In this document: positions 63,100 through 64,000 of the stretch, piece after piece
Position numbering within the stretch: the stretch's first letter is position 1
Layout: every line of letters begins with the position of its first letter
From: Nephrocerus scutellatus
Lineage: Eukaryota > Arthropoda > Insecta > Diptera > Pipunculidae
DNA length: 64,000 bases
Reading direction: 5' to 3'
NCBI GenBank assembly: GCA_947095585.1
Contig: OX352763.1
Span: 63,955,016 to 64,019,015, forward strand
The notes under the pieces: generated by a model
The model's database searches: none
Seen by the model: the letters and a program-made list of their open reading frames with translations, nothing else
What the model was told of the DNA's origin: nothing
Made by a program: the position numbers and the translations under genes

Positions 63100-64000
63100 A
63101 TGAGTAAAACGAAAGGAATTATTACCCCAGATGGTAAGCCAGACAATCTGGTGAATCCATCCTTCAAGGAGGCCGGTCCCACGTATTCTGCGGGGGACCA
63201 ACCATTGCGTAATAAGGATGATGAAAATCCATTTCAGAGAAAACCGAGTATACTAAGATCACCAACTAAAAAAACAACACATCAGAAACATGAAAATCTG
63301 TTTAATCCTTTCAACAAAAAGGATCGTAGTGTCAGTGAAAGTGAATCATACTCAAAAGTGAAATCTTCCCAAGCTGATGGGATAGAATTAAATGAGACTG
63401 TGACTTCTCAGGAGAAAGAAAATGTAGCACAAAACTCTGTTACAAGCAATAAAATTAGTGCATTGGAGCTGATTGTTGAAGAGCTTAAAAAAGAAATTGC
63501 TCAGTTGAAAGCTGATAACCTCAAGCTTTCGTGTGAACTTCAGCAACGAAATGAATCAGGCAACGAAATGGAAGCTGAAACTTATCCTCAGTACGTTACT
63601 GATGAGGAGGAACTTACGCGTGAAACTGATTGGGTCTTGAAGAAAACAAAAAAGAATCATAAGAAAAGAAAAGCGAGCAGCTCACCAGAAGTTAACATCA
63701 GTACTTCAGAGAAGGAAACTAATAACGGGCCTATAAGGAACAAAATACTAGTAGAAAAACCTGTCCAAAATGAAAAGCCTACAAGAAGGAAAGTTAAACC
63801 TCCTCCGGTAATTCTTAGTAACGTAGATGACTTCAACGTAGTGAAAAAAATGCTGAGCGAAAAAAACATTAAACCCGAAATAAAGCTGCTGAATAATAAG
63901 CAACTTAAGATCAACGTGGATGATGAAGACGATTACAGAAATCTAAGTGGACTGCTTAATAAGACTGATATTGAATGGCATTCTTATGAAAATATACTCA
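63100..64000 (+). CDS. ORF1 (Gag-like) of a jockey-like LINE, open at window end
   Basis: ATG at 63100 (MSKTKGIITPDGKPDNLVNP) opens 300 codons without a stop to the window edge. Order: a charged S/T-rich N-terminus, a predicted coiled coil at about residues 119-150 (ISALELIVEELKKEIAQLKA), a lysine-rich stretch (LKKTKKNHKKRKASSSPE), then PPPVILSNVDDFNVVKKML from residue 234, which begins the nucleic-acid-binding domain (RRM-like before zinc knuckles) of jockey-clade ORF1 proteins. ORF1p coats LINE RNA. The codon frame is undamaged here, unlike every other LINE in the window, so this may be a young element. Confidence 0.78.
   Translation, partial: MSKTKGIITPDGKPDNLVNPSFKEAGPTYSAGDQPLRNKDDENPFQRKPSILRSPTKKTTHQKHENLFNPFNKKDRSVSESESYSKVKSSQADGIELNETVTSQEKENVAQNSVTSNKISALELIVEELKKEIAQLKADNLKLSCELQQRNESGNEMEAETYPQYVTDEEELTRETDWVLKKTKKNHKKRKASSSPEVNISTSEKETNNGPIRNKILVEKPVQNEKPTRRKVKPPPVILSNVDDFNVVKKMLSEKNIKPEIKLLNNKQLKINVDDEDDYRNLSGLLNKTDIEWHSYENIL

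Noticed and set aside
62889..63182. Minus-strand frame of 97 codons
   Set aside because: It is antisense to the GC-rich 5' UTR and ORF1 start of the jockey-like LINE.
63657..63914. Minus-strand frame of 85 codons rich in L, F and S
   Set aside because: It is the complement of the lysine-rich part of ORF1.

Overview
The window is eukaryotic, AT-rich and intron-bearing, and almost wholly built from transposable elements. It suggests an insect, most likely a fly (Diptera): the only clear host gene is a polybromo (Bap180) orthologue with short fly-like introns, and the repeats are Tc1, mariner, PIF/Harbinger, Helitron, CR1-like, RTE-like and jockey-like LINEs, gypsy/Osvaldo-like LTR elements and a tRNA-derived SINE. 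The species cannot be named from sequence alone.

Layout. 1-9.6 kb: a Tc1 relic, LINE relics (families here called A and B), a Helitron 3' end and one nearly intact family A LINE (ORF 6067-8910 with one internal TAG). 9.6-11.05 kb, minus strand: the last four exons of polybromo (BAH domain, HMG box, zinc-finger-like C-terminus). 11.05-12.7 kb: mini-Helitron, Helentron-like repeat, mariner relic. 12.69-23.57 kb: a gypsy element with tRNA-Leu-type primer site. Its gag is split by an Osvaldo-like LTR element on the opposite strand (13.68-18.64 kb), which itself holds a Helentron-like insertion. 23.6-27.2 kb: a pogo-like tip, a hairpin, and a satellite array of ~118-bp monomers inside a terminal-inverted-repeat element. 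27.2-29.5 kb: a Harbinger transposase gene split by a LINE (family D).

29.7-34.2 kb: an antisense family A copy split by an almost full-length RTE-like LINE (30731-33895) with a 13-bp target duplication. 34.2-41 kb: Helentron-like repeats, an LTR-element gag carrying a captured piece of the host gene Bre1, and a non-autonomous Harbinger element with a TTA duplication inside a family B LINE. 41-54 kb: two direct copies, 8.59 kb apart, of a ~3.7-kb composite block (Helentron-like repeat, family B, SINE, gypsy remnant, RTE tip, antisense family B). Between them lie a family E LINE, a gypsy LTR fragment, Helitron ends and a minisatellite. 54-57.2 kb: the 5' half of a long antisense family B copy, interrupted by a second satellite-bearing element. 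57.2-61.7 kb: Helentron-like repeats and low-copy repeats. 61.74-62.93 kb: a 5' piece of the RTE-like LINE. 62.94-64.0 kb: the 5' UTR and open ORF1 of a jockey-like LINE that leaves the window.

Apart from polybromo no host gene is supported. If the upstream polybromo exons lie to the right of the window, 11.05-64 kb is one TE-filled intron. Family labels A-F are only for this report. Element boundaries are approximate unless a target duplication is given. No prokaryotic features, CRISPR arrays or tRNA/rRNA genes were found.
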